Of a stretch of DNA of 64,000 nt, positions 52,530 through 61,672 are shown piece by piece (position 1 is the first letter of the stretch; every line of letters begins with the position of its first letter). Under the pieces are notes generated by a model, which saw nothing but the letters and a program-made list of their open reading frames with translations, was not told the origin of the DNA and ran no database searches. Source of the DNA: an uncultured Lachnospiraceae bacterium. Lineage in GTDB: Bacteria; Bacillota; Clostridia; Lachnospirales; Lachnospiraceae. The stretch spans positions 1 to 64,000 of the forward strand of contig CAMWTP010000021.1 of the NCBI GenBank assembly GCA_947177165.1, read 5' to 3'. A program made the position numbers and the translations under genes.

Positions 52530-52961
52530 TTATCCAAGATATTTCTGCAAATCCGCATTCATGTCAGCCAGTGTTATTGATCGTAATTCCTGTTCCATTG
52601 CCGCCTGAATCCTAAGCAGCTTATCATCCAGTACGCGATGGATGTTTTTTCCAACCGGACAGTCCGGGTTCGGATTTTCATGGAAATGAAATAATGTATT
52701 CTCCTCTATACAGTCTACTGACTGATATACATCAAAAAACGTTATCTCATTGAGCGGTTTTGCAATGACCGCTCCGCCTGGTCCCCGCTTCACCTCAATT
52801 AATCCTGCATCCTTTAACTGCGACAAAATTTTCCGAATGATGACTGGATTGACATTGATGCTGGAAGCCAGAAAATCGCTGGTAATCTTGTACTCCTCTT
52901 TAAATACATCCATACACGCCAGCATGTGAATGGCTATCGTAAATCTGCTTGAAATCTGCAT
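52530..52961 (-). CDS. Rrf2-family transcriptional regulator
   Basis: A 143-residue regulator: start MQISSRFTIAIHMLACMD, winged helix NPVIIRKILSQLKDAGLIEVKRGPGGA, and two cysteines (SVDCIEE and NPDCPVG) where Fe-S-binding Rrf2 proteins have three. It may sense redox, NO or another signal without a classic cluster. GGAAGGAG precedes the ATG. Own promoter with a palindrome over the -35, suggesting autoregulation. It lies upstream of the MarR-type gene on the same strand. Confidence 0.93.
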   Translation of the reverse strand: MQISSRFTIAIHMLACMDVFKEEYKITSDFLASSINVNPVIIRKILSQLKDAGLIEVKRGPGGAVIAKPLNEITFFDVYQSVDCIEENTLFHFHENPNPDCPVGKNIHRVLDDKLLRIQAAMEQELRSITLADMNADLQKYLG

Positions 52962-52987
52962 AAGCGTTTCATCTCCTTCCAGCTTTT

Positions 52988-53025
52988 ATTCTATATCTGT
53001 CAAAATGTAATGTCAAGAGTTACAT
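52988..53025 (-). promoter_or_regulatory. Promoter and operator of the Rrf2 gene
   Basis: TTGACA (53016-53011), 17 bases, TAGAAT (52993-52988). ATGTAA (53005-53010) and TTACAT (53020-53025) form a palindrome overlapping the -35. Confidence 0.7.
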
Positions 53026-53130
53026 CGCATTGCCTATTCCAGTATAGTACAAGACTTTTTATTGCTACTATGAGACCGTCGATCATCCGCGAAAACTAAA
53101 ACACCCACGGGCATCACATCCGATACCAAA

Positions 53131-54141
53131 TCAAAACCGAATTGTCACATTAAAAGCGTTGTCCGGGTCGGATGCCATCTGAATCGCTTCCGCGATTTTC
53201 TCCAGCGGATACTCCTGTGTGATAATCGATTCCAGGTCCCACTTGCCACTTGCCATCATCGACATCACGTCGCGAACATCCTCTGGAAAATATCCACCGG
53301 AACCAATGATGCTTTTCTGTGCGTAAGTCATGTGCAGCAGATCAAGCTGGCGCGGTTTGTTATTCACCGCCACTGCGACAAACCGGCTGATAATCTTGCC
53401 CTGCTGCATGTAAGTATCCAGAATGCTCTCCGCACCGGCGGCATCAATCCAGCAGTCGATGTCCGGTGCCTTGCCTGTCAGGGAGGGCGCCGTTCCAAAA
53501 TAGTCCGCTGCTCTCTCAACGAAATTTTCCTTTTCTGTATTGCAGACCGTAAATCCGAGACGCGCTGCGATGTTCAGGCGGAAATCCGATACGTCGCAGA
53601 GCATGACCTTGTCCATTCCAAAGTACTGCAAGGCCACTGCTGCAGCGAGACCAATCGTCCCGCAGCCAAACACGACAGCATTTTCGCCCTTTTGCGGCTG
53701 TCCCCGGCGGGCAGCGCGGCATCCTACTGTAAACGGCTCAATCAGACATGCAAGTCTGTCCGTAATTTCCTCCGGAACAGCATAGAGCGAGTGGCCGCGC
53801 TTTGCCTGCGGCACAAGGATATATTCCGAGAAGCCGCCAATCGTTCCTGCCCGTCTGGTATCGTTCTTTGCGTGGAGCGGATAGGGATAGACGCGCTCAC
53901 CAACCTTAAATTCCGTGACATTCTTACCCACTTCTACAATGCGGGAAACGGTTTCATGTCCAAACTCCCCGCCTACTGTGACGCGATGTCCGGTGTTTGG
54001 CCCTTTTGTGTAGACTGCCACGTCTGTACCACAAATACTGGAATAAATATTTTTGATAATGACATCGTCATCTCCGCAAACAGGGTCAGGCAGTTCCCGG
54101 ACTGCTACATTTTCCTGTCCCAAATAGACTGCTGCTTTCAT
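53131..54141 (-). CDS. Zinc-dependent alcohol/polyol dehydrogenase (MDR family)
   Basis: A 336-residue cytoplasmic dehydrogenase. Catalytic zinc ligands C37 (SSICGTD) and the His-Glu of GGEFGHET; the later Glu in LIEPFTVG; Rossmann motif VVFGCGTIGLAAA. The four-cysteine structural zinc loop is absent (the segment reads YPYPLHAKNDTRRAG), so this branch differs from sorbitol or threonine dehydrogenases with that loop. Oxidises or reduces an alcohol or sugar with NAD(P); substrate unknown. AGGAGG lies upstream of the ATG. Monocistronic between unrelated genes. Confidence 0.93.
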   Translation of the reverse strand: MKAAVYLGQENVAVRELPDPVCGDDDVIIKNIYSSICGTDVAVYTKGPNTGHRVTVGGEFGHETVSRIVEVGKNVTEFKVGERVYPYPLHAKNDTRRAGTIGGFSEYILVPQAKRGHSLYAVPEEITDRLACLIEPFTVGCRAARRGQPQKGENAVVFGCGTIGLAAAVALQYFGMDKVMLCDVSDFRLNIAARLGFTVCNTEKENFVERAADYFGTAPSLTGKAPDIDCWIDAAGAESILDTYMQQGKIISRFVAVAVNNKPRQLDLLHMTYAQKSIIGSGGYFPEDVRDVMSMMASGKWDLESIITQEYPLEKIAEAIQMASDPDNAFNVTIRF

Positions 54142-54273
54142 GTACTGTACCTCCTGATAAACAGTGTAACTATATCACAAAAAGGTAACGCGCGCAACTT
54201 TTGTTTCAATTTTCTCTATCGTCACACAGCTCAGCACTCAGAACTGTTCACGCCCTTCGCTTTCCACCAAAAG

Positions 54274-54320
54274 AGAAGCCCCTGTTGCAGGTTACTCTTT
54301 GCCTTGCAATAGGGGCTTCT
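54274..54320 (-). terminator. Terminator of the siderophore importer operon
   Basis: Minus-strand stem AGAAGCCCCTATTGCA with TGCAACAGGGGCTTCT (one mismatch), 15-base loop, then CTTTT. Confidence 0.85.
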
Positions 54321-54358
54321 AATAATAATTGTAACATCCAGCACGCTCTCGAAACGCA

Positions 54359-55504
54359 CTATTCTGCAATCGACAATGCACTCTCAAGATCTGAAAGCAT
54401 AATTCCAAAGGAAGTGATTCCGCCCTCCGCAGTGTACCAGATTCCCGGATGCTCCAGGATTACCAAATTGCCGTTTTTGTATGCGTCTGTACTCATGATA
54501 AGCTCATTTTCCATGACTTCCTTCGCCAGCTGCGCACCGTTTGTGCCGATTGCCGCATCGCGGTCCATGACAAAGATATAATCCGGCGCAAGAGACACGA
54601 TCAGTTCAAAGGAAGACTCCGTTCCGTGATTGCTGCTGTTGCTTCCGCTTTCTTTTTCGCTGCTCTCACTATCGGTGCTGTCACTGCTGCCATGTCCGCC
54701 GCTGTTTCCAGATGAGGAGATGTCATTGCAAAGATTTTCAAATCCAACCTCAACACCGATGACAGAACAGCGTCCGCTGTCACCTACCACATTAAAGCTG
54801 CCGCTGGTGCACATGCCGACAACCGCAGTCTTGCCCGCAGCCACTTCCCGCAGCGCCGTGATGCGATCATCAAAGTCCGCAAACTTTGCGTCCACCTCAT
54901 CCTCTTTGCCAAATATGGAAGCAATCGTTCCCGCATTTTGGCGGGTACTCTCCAAAACGCCCAGCTCCGTGTCTGCTGTCAGACGGATCACCGGCGCAAT
55001 CTCACAAAATGCGTCATAACTGTCAGACATACGTCCGCCCATAAAGATGATTTCCGGCTCACACTCCATCAGCGCCTCCATGTCTGCCTCCTTGATACTG
55101 CCAAGATTTACGATGGAATCGTCCGTCACATAGCTCTGCAGATAGTCAAGCGCTGTCGTGGAAGAACCGACCACGCGATCTCCAAGTCCCAGGTTGTCGA
55201 TGATATCGAGCATAGCCATATCGACAACCGCAATGCGCTGCGGGTCGTACGGAACCTCAACCTGCACCGTCTCACCGGCTCCATTCAGACATGTTACCGT
55301 GATGGTTTCCGGTTTCTCGGCTTCGCTGCTGCTACCGGAAATCTCACTTTCAGAAGTCTCACTTTCGGAAATCTCACTCCCAGAACTGCTGACAATTTCG
55401 TCCACAGCATTATTTGCAGCGCTGCTGTTATTGGAAACACTGCCGCACGCGGTAAGCGCAGACACCATAACCGCAGTCAGTATAATCGAATTCAATTTTT
55501 TCAT
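54359..55504 (-). CDS. Siderophore-binding lipoprotein (YclQ/CeuE-like)
   Basis: A 381-residue class III binding protein. Lipobox LTACGS (Cys near 20), a Ser/Glu-rich tether (repeats of SESETSESEIS type) to about 65, and the FecB fold with RIAVVDMAMLDIIDNLGLGD and DYIFVMDRDAAIGTNG, the latter close to the petrobactin-type binders. Odd: a low-complexity Ser/Glu/His insert (SSGNSGGHGSSDSTDSES in part, about 265-295) replaces a short loop next to the ligand-binding segment. Last gene of the permease-permease-ATPase-binding protein operon. AAGGAG precedes the ATG. Confidence 0.9.
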   Translation of the reverse strand: MKKLNSIILTAVMVSALTACGSVSNNSSAANNAVDEIVSSSGSEISESETSESEISGSSSEAEKPETITVTCLNGAGETVQVEVPYDPQRIAVVDMAMLDIIDNLGLGDRVVGSSTTALDYLQSYVTDDSIVNLGSIKEADMEALMECEPEIIFMGGRMSDSYDAFCEIAPVIRLTADTELGVLESTRQNAGTIASIFGKEDEVDAKFADFDDRITALREVAAGKTAVVGMCTSGSFNVVGDSGRCSVIGVEVGFENLCNDISSSGNSGGHGSSDSTDSESSEKESGSNSSNHGTESSFELIVSLAPDYIFVMDRDAAIGTNGAQLAKEVMENELIMSTDAYKNGNLVILEHPGIWYTAEGGITSFGIMLSDLESALSIAE

Positions 55505-55579
55505 GATAAATACTCCTTCATTCTATTGATTGTATTTGATATGTTCTTCTATCTTTTATTTTCTATTTTAAACGGAGCG

Positions 55580-56332
55580 TCAATAATAGATGGACAGCGG
55601 CTTTCCCTCTATTTCCATAATCTCAAAATCCACATCGTAGATTTCGGACAGGTTTTCTTTTGTCATCACCTCCCGCACTGTCCCATATTTTATGATTTTT
55701 CCGTTCTTAAAAGCGCAGATATAATCGGAATAGAATGCCGCATAGTTAATTTCATGCAGCACCAGTATCACCGTCTTGTTCAGCTCATCGCAGAGTCTGC
55801 GCACGATTTTCATCATATTCGTCGCATGATAAATATCCAGATTATTGGTAGGTTCATCCAGCAGCACATACTCCGTATCCTGTGCAATGACCATAGCGAT
55901 ATAAGCCCTCTGTCTCTGCCCGCCGGACAGTTCGTCGATAAACCGGTCACGGAACGGCTCCAGCTCCATATACGCTATGGCGCGCTCTATGATCGCTCTG
56001 TCCTCACTGGTGATCCGCCCTCCCGAATAGGGAAAACGCCCGAAAGCCACCAGTTCCTCCACCGTCAGTTTCATCTGAATGTTGTTGCTCTGTGTCAGTA
56101 TGGCCAGCCGTTTCGAGAGTTCCTTGCTTTTCCACTTGGAGATATCCGAACCCTCAAAGTCCACACTGCCTCCATCTCTGGCAATCAGCCGCGATATCAT
56201 ACCCATGACTGTGGATTTTCCCGCACCGTTTGGACCAATCAGGGACAGGACCTTTCCCTTTGGTATCTCAAAGCTCACTTCATCCACCACGGGCTTTCCG
56301 TCATATTTTTTCAGTAATCGATTGATTTTCAA
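55580..56332 (-). CDS. Siderophore ABC transporter ATPase (YclP/FepC-like)
   Basis: A 250-residue ATPase: Walker A GPNGAGKST, Q loop LTQSNN, signature ELSGGQRQRAYIAMVIAQD, Walker B YVLLDEPTNNLD, switch His VLHEINYAAF. GRFPYSGGR is typical of iron-siderophore ATPases. Powers import through the two adjacent FecCD-type permeases. Three bases after the second permease gene. Confidence 0.96.
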   Translation of the reverse strand: MKINRLLKKYDGKPVVDEVSFEIPKGKVLSLIGPNGAGKSTVMGMISRLIARDGGSVDFEGSDISKWKSKELSKRLAILTQSNNIQMKLTVEELVAFGRFPYSGGRITSEDRAIIERAIAYMELEPFRDRFIDELSGGQRQRAYIAMVIAQDTEYVLLDEPTNNLDIYHATNMMKIVRRLCDELNKTVILVLHEINYAAFYSDYICAFKNGKIIKYGTVREVMTKENLSEIYDVDFEIMEIEGKPLSIYY

Positions 56333-56335
56333 TTG

Positions 56336-57316
56336 TCATCCCCTCCCACTTTTCAACAGCAGATATAAGAAGTAAATTCCGCCTCCCACGGATATAAACA
56401 CACTGATCGGAACGGAATAAACAAAAATGCGTTCCACAATGCACTGTCCGCCAATCAGGACAATCATGCCAAACAGTGTCGCGCCAAGCACAAGCTGGGT
56501 ATGTCTGTATGTCTTTAAAAGCTGCCTTGACAAGTTCGCGATAATCAGCCCTAAAAAGGAAATCGGGCCAACCATCGCTGTCGCGACTGCAATACAGATC
56601 GTCACACCGAGAAGCAGGCGCCGGATGCTCCCATCGTAATCCACGCCCAGATTGGTCGCCTGGTCTTTGCCGAGTGTCAGAACGTCCAGCAGTGCCAGAT
56701 CTTTGCGCAGTACAAACATCAGAACCGCAAGTATGACCACCGAGAGCACAATGATCTCCGTGTTGATATTACTGAAACTTGCAACCAGCGTGCTGAGCAG
56801 TGTGTCGTATTCATTCGGGTCCATAATCCGCGTCAGCGTCGTCTGAATACTGGAAAAAAACGAAGTCAGCACAGTGCCGATCAGCAGCACATACAGCACA
56901 TTATGGTTCGTTTTCTTGAAGAGATAACTGTAGATAAACGTTGCCGTCACTCCCATCAGCAGAAGGTCCATCAGAAATGACGCGTTCGCATTCACCGCAA
57001 AAATGCTGGCAGATCCCGCAAAAAAATATACAACCGTGTGTATCAGTGTGTAGAGCGCATTCATCCCCAAAAGGCAGGGTGTCACAATTGTGTTGTTGAT
57101 GATGGACTGAAACACAATCGATGCGCCGCCTATGGCAAACGCGGTGATCAGCATCACAATTAATTTGGGTGTCCGTATTTTCATGGCATACCGAAACAGC
57201 TTCGGGTTTCCAAATTTGACAGAGACAAACATATATGCCGCGGCGCAGATCAGAACAAGCACCGCCATGACAATCAGTTTGAATCTGTTTGAACAGCGTC
57301 GGGAATTTGTCTTCAT
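56336..57316 (-). CDS. Siderophore ABC transporter permease (FecCD family, YclO-like)
   Basis: A 326-residue permease with nine to ten TM helices; GGASIVFQSIINNTIVTPCLLG and GPISFLGLIIANLSRQL mark the FecCD/BtuC family. Overlaps the preceding permease gene by four bases (ATGA). Confidence 0.95.
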   Translation of the reverse strand: MKTNSRRCSNRFKLIVMAVLVLICAAAYMFVSVKFGNPKLFRYAMKIRTPKLIVMLITAFAIGGASIVFQSIINNTIVTPCLLGMNALYTLIHTVVYFFAGSASIFAVNANASFLMDLLLMGVTATFIYSYLFKKTNHNVLYVLLIGTVLTSFFSSIQTTLTRIMDPNEYDTLLSTLVASFSNINTEIIVLSVVILAVLMFVLRKDLALLDVLTLGKDQATNLGVDYDGSIRRLLLGVTICIAVATAMVGPISFLGLIIANLSRQLLKTYRHTQLVLGATLFGMIVLIGGQCIVERIFVYSVPISVFISVGGGIYFLYLLLKSGRG

Positions 57317-58350
57317 CGCTCACCTCCGGCGGCATCCGCGGCAATACTACAGCTGCTGTTTCCGGCTGCGCCAAGCCTGACCGCCCTGCGGCCGTGCTTC
57401 AGTCGGTATATCAGCAGTCCGATAAACACAATACTGCCTATAATGCCTATGATCAATTCAATCGGCAGCTCATACGGCGCGATCACGATACGTCCGATCA
57501 TGTCACACGCCAGGACAAAAATCGCGCCAAATAAAGCCGTATCGACGAGTGTCCCGCGGATTTTATCGCCTTTGAACATCGCCACCACATTCGGAACAAT
57601 CAACCCGATATAAGAAATCGAGCCGACCACGACCACTACAGAAGCCGTAATCATGGCAGCAATGCTGAGTCCCATAAACAGAATCACATTGTAGGGGACA
57701 CCGAGATTCGTAGAGAAATCCTTTCCCATGCCCACGATATTAAAGTGATTGGCAAACACAAATGCCAGCGCTACCAGGGGGACAACCAGATACACAATCT
57801 CATAGCGCCCCCGGAGCACCAGAGAAAAATGCCCCACCAGCCACGAGGACAACGCTTGTGTCATGTCATATTTATAGGCGAGATAATTTGTGATTCCTCC
57901 TATCACATTGCCGAACATAATTCCCACGAGCGGCACCATTATGATGTCTTTGAACGGAATGCGCTGGATAAACCACACGAAAATCCAAGTTCCCAGAACC
58001 GCAAAGATAAACGCGAAAATCGCGCGCCCCCACAGGGTTGAAGCCGGCATAAAGAGCAGTGCCAGCAAGATGCCAAACTGTGCCGACGAGATTGTGGCGC
58101 CCGTTGTGGGAGACACAAACTTGTTCATACAGAGCTGCTGCATGATGAGCCCGGCAACACTCATCCCGACGCCGGTGCACAAGATTGCAAGCAGGCGCGG
58201 CAGACGGGAAATCAGAAAAATTTCCCACTGTTCTGTGTCACCGCCTGCCAGACCTGACACATTCACGTCCAAAACACCGATAAACAGAGACACAAATGAC
58301 AAAGCAAGCAAAACTACCGCCAGGACAGCGGTAAGCAGATTTCTTTTCAT
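57313..58350 (-). CDS. Siderophore ABC transporter permease (FecCD family, YclN-like)
   Basis: A 345-residue permease with about nine TM helices; RLPRLLAILCTGVGMSVAGL and VGSISYIGLIVPNVVAM are family motifs. First gene of the four-gene importer; the order permease, permease, ATPase, binding protein is that of Bacillus yclNOPQ. A GTTAG-N6-CTAAC palindrome lies 20 bases upstream. Confidence 0.95.
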   Translation of the reverse strand: MKRNLLTAVLAVVLLALSFVSLFIGVLDVNVSGLAGGDTEQWEIFLISRLPRLLAILCTGVGMSVAGLIMQQLCMNKFVSPTTGATISSAQFGILLALLFMPASTLWGRAIFAFIFAVLGTWIFVWFIQRIPFKDIIMVPLVGIMFGNVIGGITNYLAYKYDMTQALSSWLVGHFSLVLRGRYEIVYLVVPLVALAFVFANHFNIVGMGKDFSTNLGVPYNVILFMGLSIAAMITASVVVVVGSISYIGLIVPNVVAMFKGDKIRGTLVDTALFGAIFVLACDMIGRIVIAPYELPIELIIGIIGSIVFIGLLIYRLKHGRRAVRLGAAGNSSCSIAADAAGGER

Positions 58351-58370
58351 AGTAATCCTTCCTTACATTT

Positions 58371-58386
58371 GTTAGTTAACTCTAAC
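58371..58386. promoter_or_regulatory. Palindromic operator ahead of the siderophore importer
   Basis: GTTAG-TTAACT-CTAAC between a TATAAT (minus strand, near 58398) and the first permease gene. The same arms and spacing recur ahead of the AraC gene (59467-59482). Resembles DtxR/IdeR-type iron boxes. Confidence 0.65.
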
Positions 58387-58413
58387 TACGAAGAAGATTA
58401 TAGCGAACTTCTG

Positions 58414-59418
58414 TCAGCTGCTCCACTCCAAACATTCTCTTTCCTGCTCCAAAATGATATTTTGCTCTGTGATACGCTGTCTGTATTCCGTCGGCGACAC
58501 TCCCATCACGTCCCTGAATGCCTTCGAGAACTTGCTGCTGTTGTCATATCCAAAAGCCCCGGCAATCTCCGCGATCGTCTGGTGCGACGTATTCAGGCAA
58601 TGCGCCGCCGACCGCATTTTATATGCCCGGATATATGCATAGATCGATTCCCCGTACACACTGTAGAAACATTTTCGCAGCTGCGCCGGTGACACAAAAA
58701 ACTGCGCCGCCAGCTGCTCAATGGTCATGCGGGTATCCATATGGCTGCTGATCCACTGGCACACATGCTTGGCAAGCTCCACCTGTGCCTGGGAACACGA
58801 GCGCTGCTCTGTCTGGGAAAGTGCTGCATCCAGGCTGTTTAAGAACATCAAAAGCTCTAATATTTTCACTTTAAAGTAGCCTTTCTGCATGTCCTCTGGA
58901 ACAGAATACAGCTCGGAAAAAATATGTTCCAGCCTGGCGGTTGAGCGCATGACAAAGTACTGGTCTCCTTTGCAGAACTTGTTCAAAAGCCTTGCCGGAC
59001 TGACATTGACATCCTCCAAAAAACACGACAGACAGGGAGGTGCACATGCGGGGTCAATGATAATGGATACGCCGTGATAATGCCTGGTAGGGCAGTACAC
59101 GACTGCTCCGCCCTCTCTGCTTTTGCACACGGCAATGTCTCCGCCTGACAGATAGAAAAAGTGCTCCCCTGTGTCATACTCAAACCGTCCTTCCCGGCAG
59201 TGGGTGATTTCCAGCATACCTGACGGATAAGAGGACGGATAGGCAAAGCTCTGAATATGCGCATCCTTATAGCACAGCCATATGCCGGAAAATACCTGAT
59301 ACTCCTTGATTGCAAGTTCTCCCTCCCCATTTTGAATCTGATACGCAGTGCAGTTCTCATTTTTATATAAAATCCTGGCATCTTTGTCTGTTGTGCCGTC
59401 ACATAAATTCACTCTCAT
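58414..59418 (-). CDS. AraC-family regulator of the siderophore importer
   Basis: A 334-residue regulator: N-terminal cupin-like ligand domain, C-terminal double HTH (MTIEQLAAQFFVSPAQLRKCF, GYDNSSKFSKAFRDVMGVSP). ATG 59418 has AAAGGA six bases upstream. It lies just ahead of the importer operon on the same strand and shares its palindromic operator, like YbtA-type activators that respond to the iron-siderophore. Target is inferred from position. Confidence 0.92.
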   Translation of the reverse strand: MRVNLCDGTTDKDARILYKNENCTAYQIQNGEGELAIKEYQVFSGIWLCYKDAHIQSFAYPSSYPSGMLEITHCREGRFEYDTGEHFFYLSGGDIAVCKSREGGAVVYCPTRHYHGVSIIIDPACAPPCLSCFLEDVNVSPARLLNKFCKGDQYFVMRSTARLEHIFSELYSVPEDMQKGYFKVKILELLMFLNSLDAALSQTEQRSCSQAQVELAKHVCQWISSHMDTRMTIEQLAAQFFVSPAQLRKCFYSVYGESIYAYIRAYKMRSAAHCLNTSHQTIAEIAGAFGYDNSSKFSKAFRDVMGVSPTEYRQRITEQNIILEQERECLEWSS

Positions 59419-59464
59419 ATAGTTTCCTTTCGTTAATATGATTTCGTTATTATACAACTTTTAT

Positions 59465-59484
59465 AAGTTAGTAAAAACTAACTT
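59465..59484. promoter_or_regulatory. Palindromic operator ahead of the AraC gene
   Basis: AAGTTAG-TAAAAA-CTAACTT, perfect seven-base arms, covering the -35 region of the AraC promoter (TATAAT near 59442 on minus). Same core as 58371-58386. Confidence 0.65.
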
Positions 59485-59497
59485 AATATTTTAATAG

Positions 59498-59526
59498 TAG
59501 CGGCTACTTTATGTTAGCAGCCGCTA
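59498..59526 (-). terminator. Hairpin after the PD-(D/E)XK-like gene
   Basis: TAGCGGCT at 59498-59505 pairs with AGCCGCTA at 59519-59526; followed on minus by CTATTAAAATATT. Weak T content, so a tentative terminator. Confidence 0.5.
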
Positions 59527-59581
59527 TCTTCTTTAAACAGTATAACCTTTATCCCGCGCTTTTGTCAACTCTGCATTCTCA

Positions 59582-60445
59582 TCAACTCTCTTTTTCAGCC
59601 AGCAAACGCTTTAACTCTGCAATCTCTGCGTCCTTATCCGCCAATTTTGCATCCTTATCCGCCAATTTTGCATCCCTATCCGCCAATTTTGCATCCCTAT
59701 CCGCCAATTCTGTCCTACTCTCCGCAAGGAGCCGCTTCACTTCCCCCAGCTCCGGCAGAATCATTTCCTTTAATTCTTCACTCATTCGCTCACCTCCACT
59801 GACAATCTGTATAAACACTGCATTATTTATGTCCGATACCAGATTAATAACTACACTTGCCTTTGCGCGATCCCCGTCATCCTGCAGCCTGCCGTAATTC
59901 TCTAAAAGTTCCTCAGCCTGTGCGACATCCATGCTGCGTGTGAGCGATTTCAGCCAGACATGCAGTGCTCTGTCAAGTTCTCTGGTCACAACAATCTGCA
60001 TGGGAAAAAGCATCCCGTCAATACGGTAGATCCCTTTTCCACTCTGTACCACCTGATATTTTTCACACAGCTGCTGCAGCAGTTTTACAGGTTTCTGCTC
60101 ACGTATCAGCGAAATTGTGATATCCGTGTCAAGAATCTCGTCCACTGCACCTGTGTCCGCCTTATAGAGACAGGCGTAAGACAGCACTTTGTAAAACGTG
60201 TCAATATTTACCTTGTCGTCTGGCGACTTGTACTCTATAATATTGTGTCCCAGAAAAAAGGCTCCTATCTCATTCTTGATAACTTCATCAGGATTCTTCT
60301 TAATCACCAGCAGGTCAATCCGTAATGGTTCGCTGCTTAAATTGTGCTCCCTGTCATACATCAATCCGGCCTTATTCTCACTCAGCTCCAACTCCATGAT
60401 GGAGCAGAAAGCCGGATGCCATTGTGTCTTATTCCCAATTTCCAA
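59582..60445 (-). CDS. PD-(D/E)XK-like protein with heptad-repeat tail
   Basis: A 287-residue soluble protein. RIDLLVIKKN followed by GHNIIEYKSPDD places Asp and Glu-x-Lys as in PD-(D/E)XK nucleases; the family is frequent and multi-copy in Lachnospiraceae with unknown role. The C-terminus has four to five heptads of KLADRDA/KLADKDA, a coiled coil, encoded by four 21-base tandem repeats (59628-59711). The start is TTG 60445 with AAAGGA seven bases ahead. Monocistronic with its own promoter. Confidence 0.75.
   Translation of the reverse strand: MEIGNKTQWHPAFCSIMELELSENKAGLMYDREHNLSSEPLRIDLLVIKKNPDEVIKNEIGAFFLGHNIIEYKSPDDKVNIDTFYKVLSYACLYKADTGAVDEILDTDITISLIREQKPVKLLQQLCEKYQVVQSGKGIYRIDGMLFPMQIVVTRELDRALHVWLKSLTRSMDVAQAEELLENYGRLQDDGDRAKASVVINLVSDINNAVFIQIVSGGERMSEELKEMILPELGEVKRLLAESRTELADRDAKLADRDAKLADKDAKLADKDAEIAELKRLLAEKES
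59628..59711 (-). repeat. Four 21-base tandem repeats inside the coding region
   Basis: Units start at 59628, 59649, 59670 and 59691 (plus-strand unit GCATCCTTATCCGCCAATTT plus T), with one or two substitutions; each encodes one coiled-coil heptad, so copy changes keep the frame. Confidence 0.9.
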
Positions 60446-60468
60446 ATCCGTATCCTTTCTATAATAAT

Positions 60469-60497
60469 ATTATATCAATATCGCGTGACAGAATCAA
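60469..60497 (-). promoter_or_regulatory. Promoter of the PD-(D/E)XK-like gene
   Basis: TTGATT (60497-60492), 17 bases, TATAAT (60474-60469) on the minus strand, 24 bases before the TTG start. Confidence 0.7.
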
Positions 60498-60647
60498 TCG
60501 ATCGTTTGTTCCAAAAGCATTCTATCATGCCGTTGAAGTTCTGTCAATATTTTTTTAGAAAGTATGTTCTATTTATTACTGTAATTTGACCCATACTTTG
60601 CACCGCGGCGTTTCTGATCCGCGCGGCATACGTCAAATGACTGCTGC

Positions 60648-61670
60648 TCATCTGCGCGACTCTTTGCTCACAGCAATAAAGAGATAACTGCCGCTCAACA
60701 CTACCGCATGCACTGCCAATATCACAAGATGAATCCATAATCTATCCGTCTGTCCGCCCAGCAAATCCATCAGCCCGTAGAACGAAGCACTGGAAGGCAG
60801 CAGATAGGACAGCAGACAGACCACATGATCTTCTGGAATGAGCAGATAAAATAAAATCGGCGGCGCAAGGAACAGAATCATGACGATCTTGATATAGACG
60901 ATTCCGACCATCAGCCCCGACGAGAAACGCCCGACAAACAGTCCGATCAGCGACGCGATATAGGCTGACAAAACAACCAGCGCGCACAAAGGCACAATCT
61001 GCGCAGGACCAGCCTCTATGCAGAGAAACGCCGTGACCACTGCAGAGACCGTCCCACCGAGAAAACCCAGAGCCAGTTTCTGCAGAATATACATCCGCGC
61101 ACGCATCGGCAGGATCTGGTTGACCAGCGCGACACCATCCTCCTTCTCGCCGATGATATTCATGGCGTTGAACGTACATCCCATAAACAAAGCCGTAACC
61201 AGCGTAATTGCGATCAACAGGGCTCTTAACCCATCATAGTCTGCCGAGACTGGAATAACTGTTTCCTCAAAAATAGTGCCGTCTGTCCGTTTTTCATAAA
61301 GCTGTGGCAGCGTCTTTCCCATCGTCTCATACAATTCCAGTTCATCACCCGATAACACAGTGCGGATACCCTCTGCACAACGCAGGACACCAATCATCTG
61401 TGTTGACGGATTCTCCACCGCTTCCTTCAGTTCCTCCGCCGTCCCGTATTCCGTGAGGCTTCCAATGCCCTGCAGCCATATGACAGCTTCCTCTGGCAAA
61501 TCGTTCTGCACGCTTCCAAATACCGCCTCACCGAGCGTCCCGAAATCCACGGAAGGCAGTATATTGATTATCAGTCCTACGAGAATAGGCAGAAGAAACG
61601 TCACAATACACAGCTTGTCCCCCCGTATATTTTTGATCTGATACCCTAATTGACATCTGAACTGATGCAC
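60648..61670 (-). CDS. ABC-2 type exporter permease
   Basis: A 340-residue membrane protein: one N-terminal helix (IVTFLLPILVGLIINIL), an extracytoplasmic loop, then about five helices (LIAITLVTALFMGCTFNAMN onward). GTG 61670 is preferred: GGAGG is seven bases upstream, while the ATG at 61676 abuts it. That ATG overlaps the previous stop. Second permease subunit of the exporter encoded with the next three genes. Confidence 0.88.
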   Translation of the reverse strand: MHQFRCQLGYQIKNIRGDKLCIVTFLLPILVGLIINILPSVDFGTLGEAVFGSVQNDLPEEAVIWLQGIGSLTEYGTAEELKEAVENPSTQMIGVLRCAEGIRTVLSGDELELYETMGKTLPQLYEKRTDGTIFEETVIPVSADYDGLRALLIAITLVTALFMGCTFNAMNIIGEKEDGVALVNQILPMRARMYILQKLALGFLGGTVSAVVTAFLCIEAGPAQIVPLCALVVLSAYIASLIGLFVGRFSSGLMVGIVYIKIVMILFLAPPILFYLLIPEDHVVCLLSYLLPSSASFYGLMDLLGGQTDRLWIHLVILAVHAVVLSGSYLFIAVSKESRR

Positions 61671-61672
61671 AT

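Noticed and set aside
53332-54312. 326-residue open frame on the plus strand
   Set aside because: Mirror of the zinc dehydrogenase gene; no recognisable domain.
54938-56317. 459-residue open frame on the plus strand
   Set aside because: Opposite the siderophore-binding protein and ATPase genes, which have clear motifs; no start signal.
59628-59711. Possible CRISPR or regulatory iterons
   Set aside because: The 21-base repeats are within a reading frame and each encodes one heptad.
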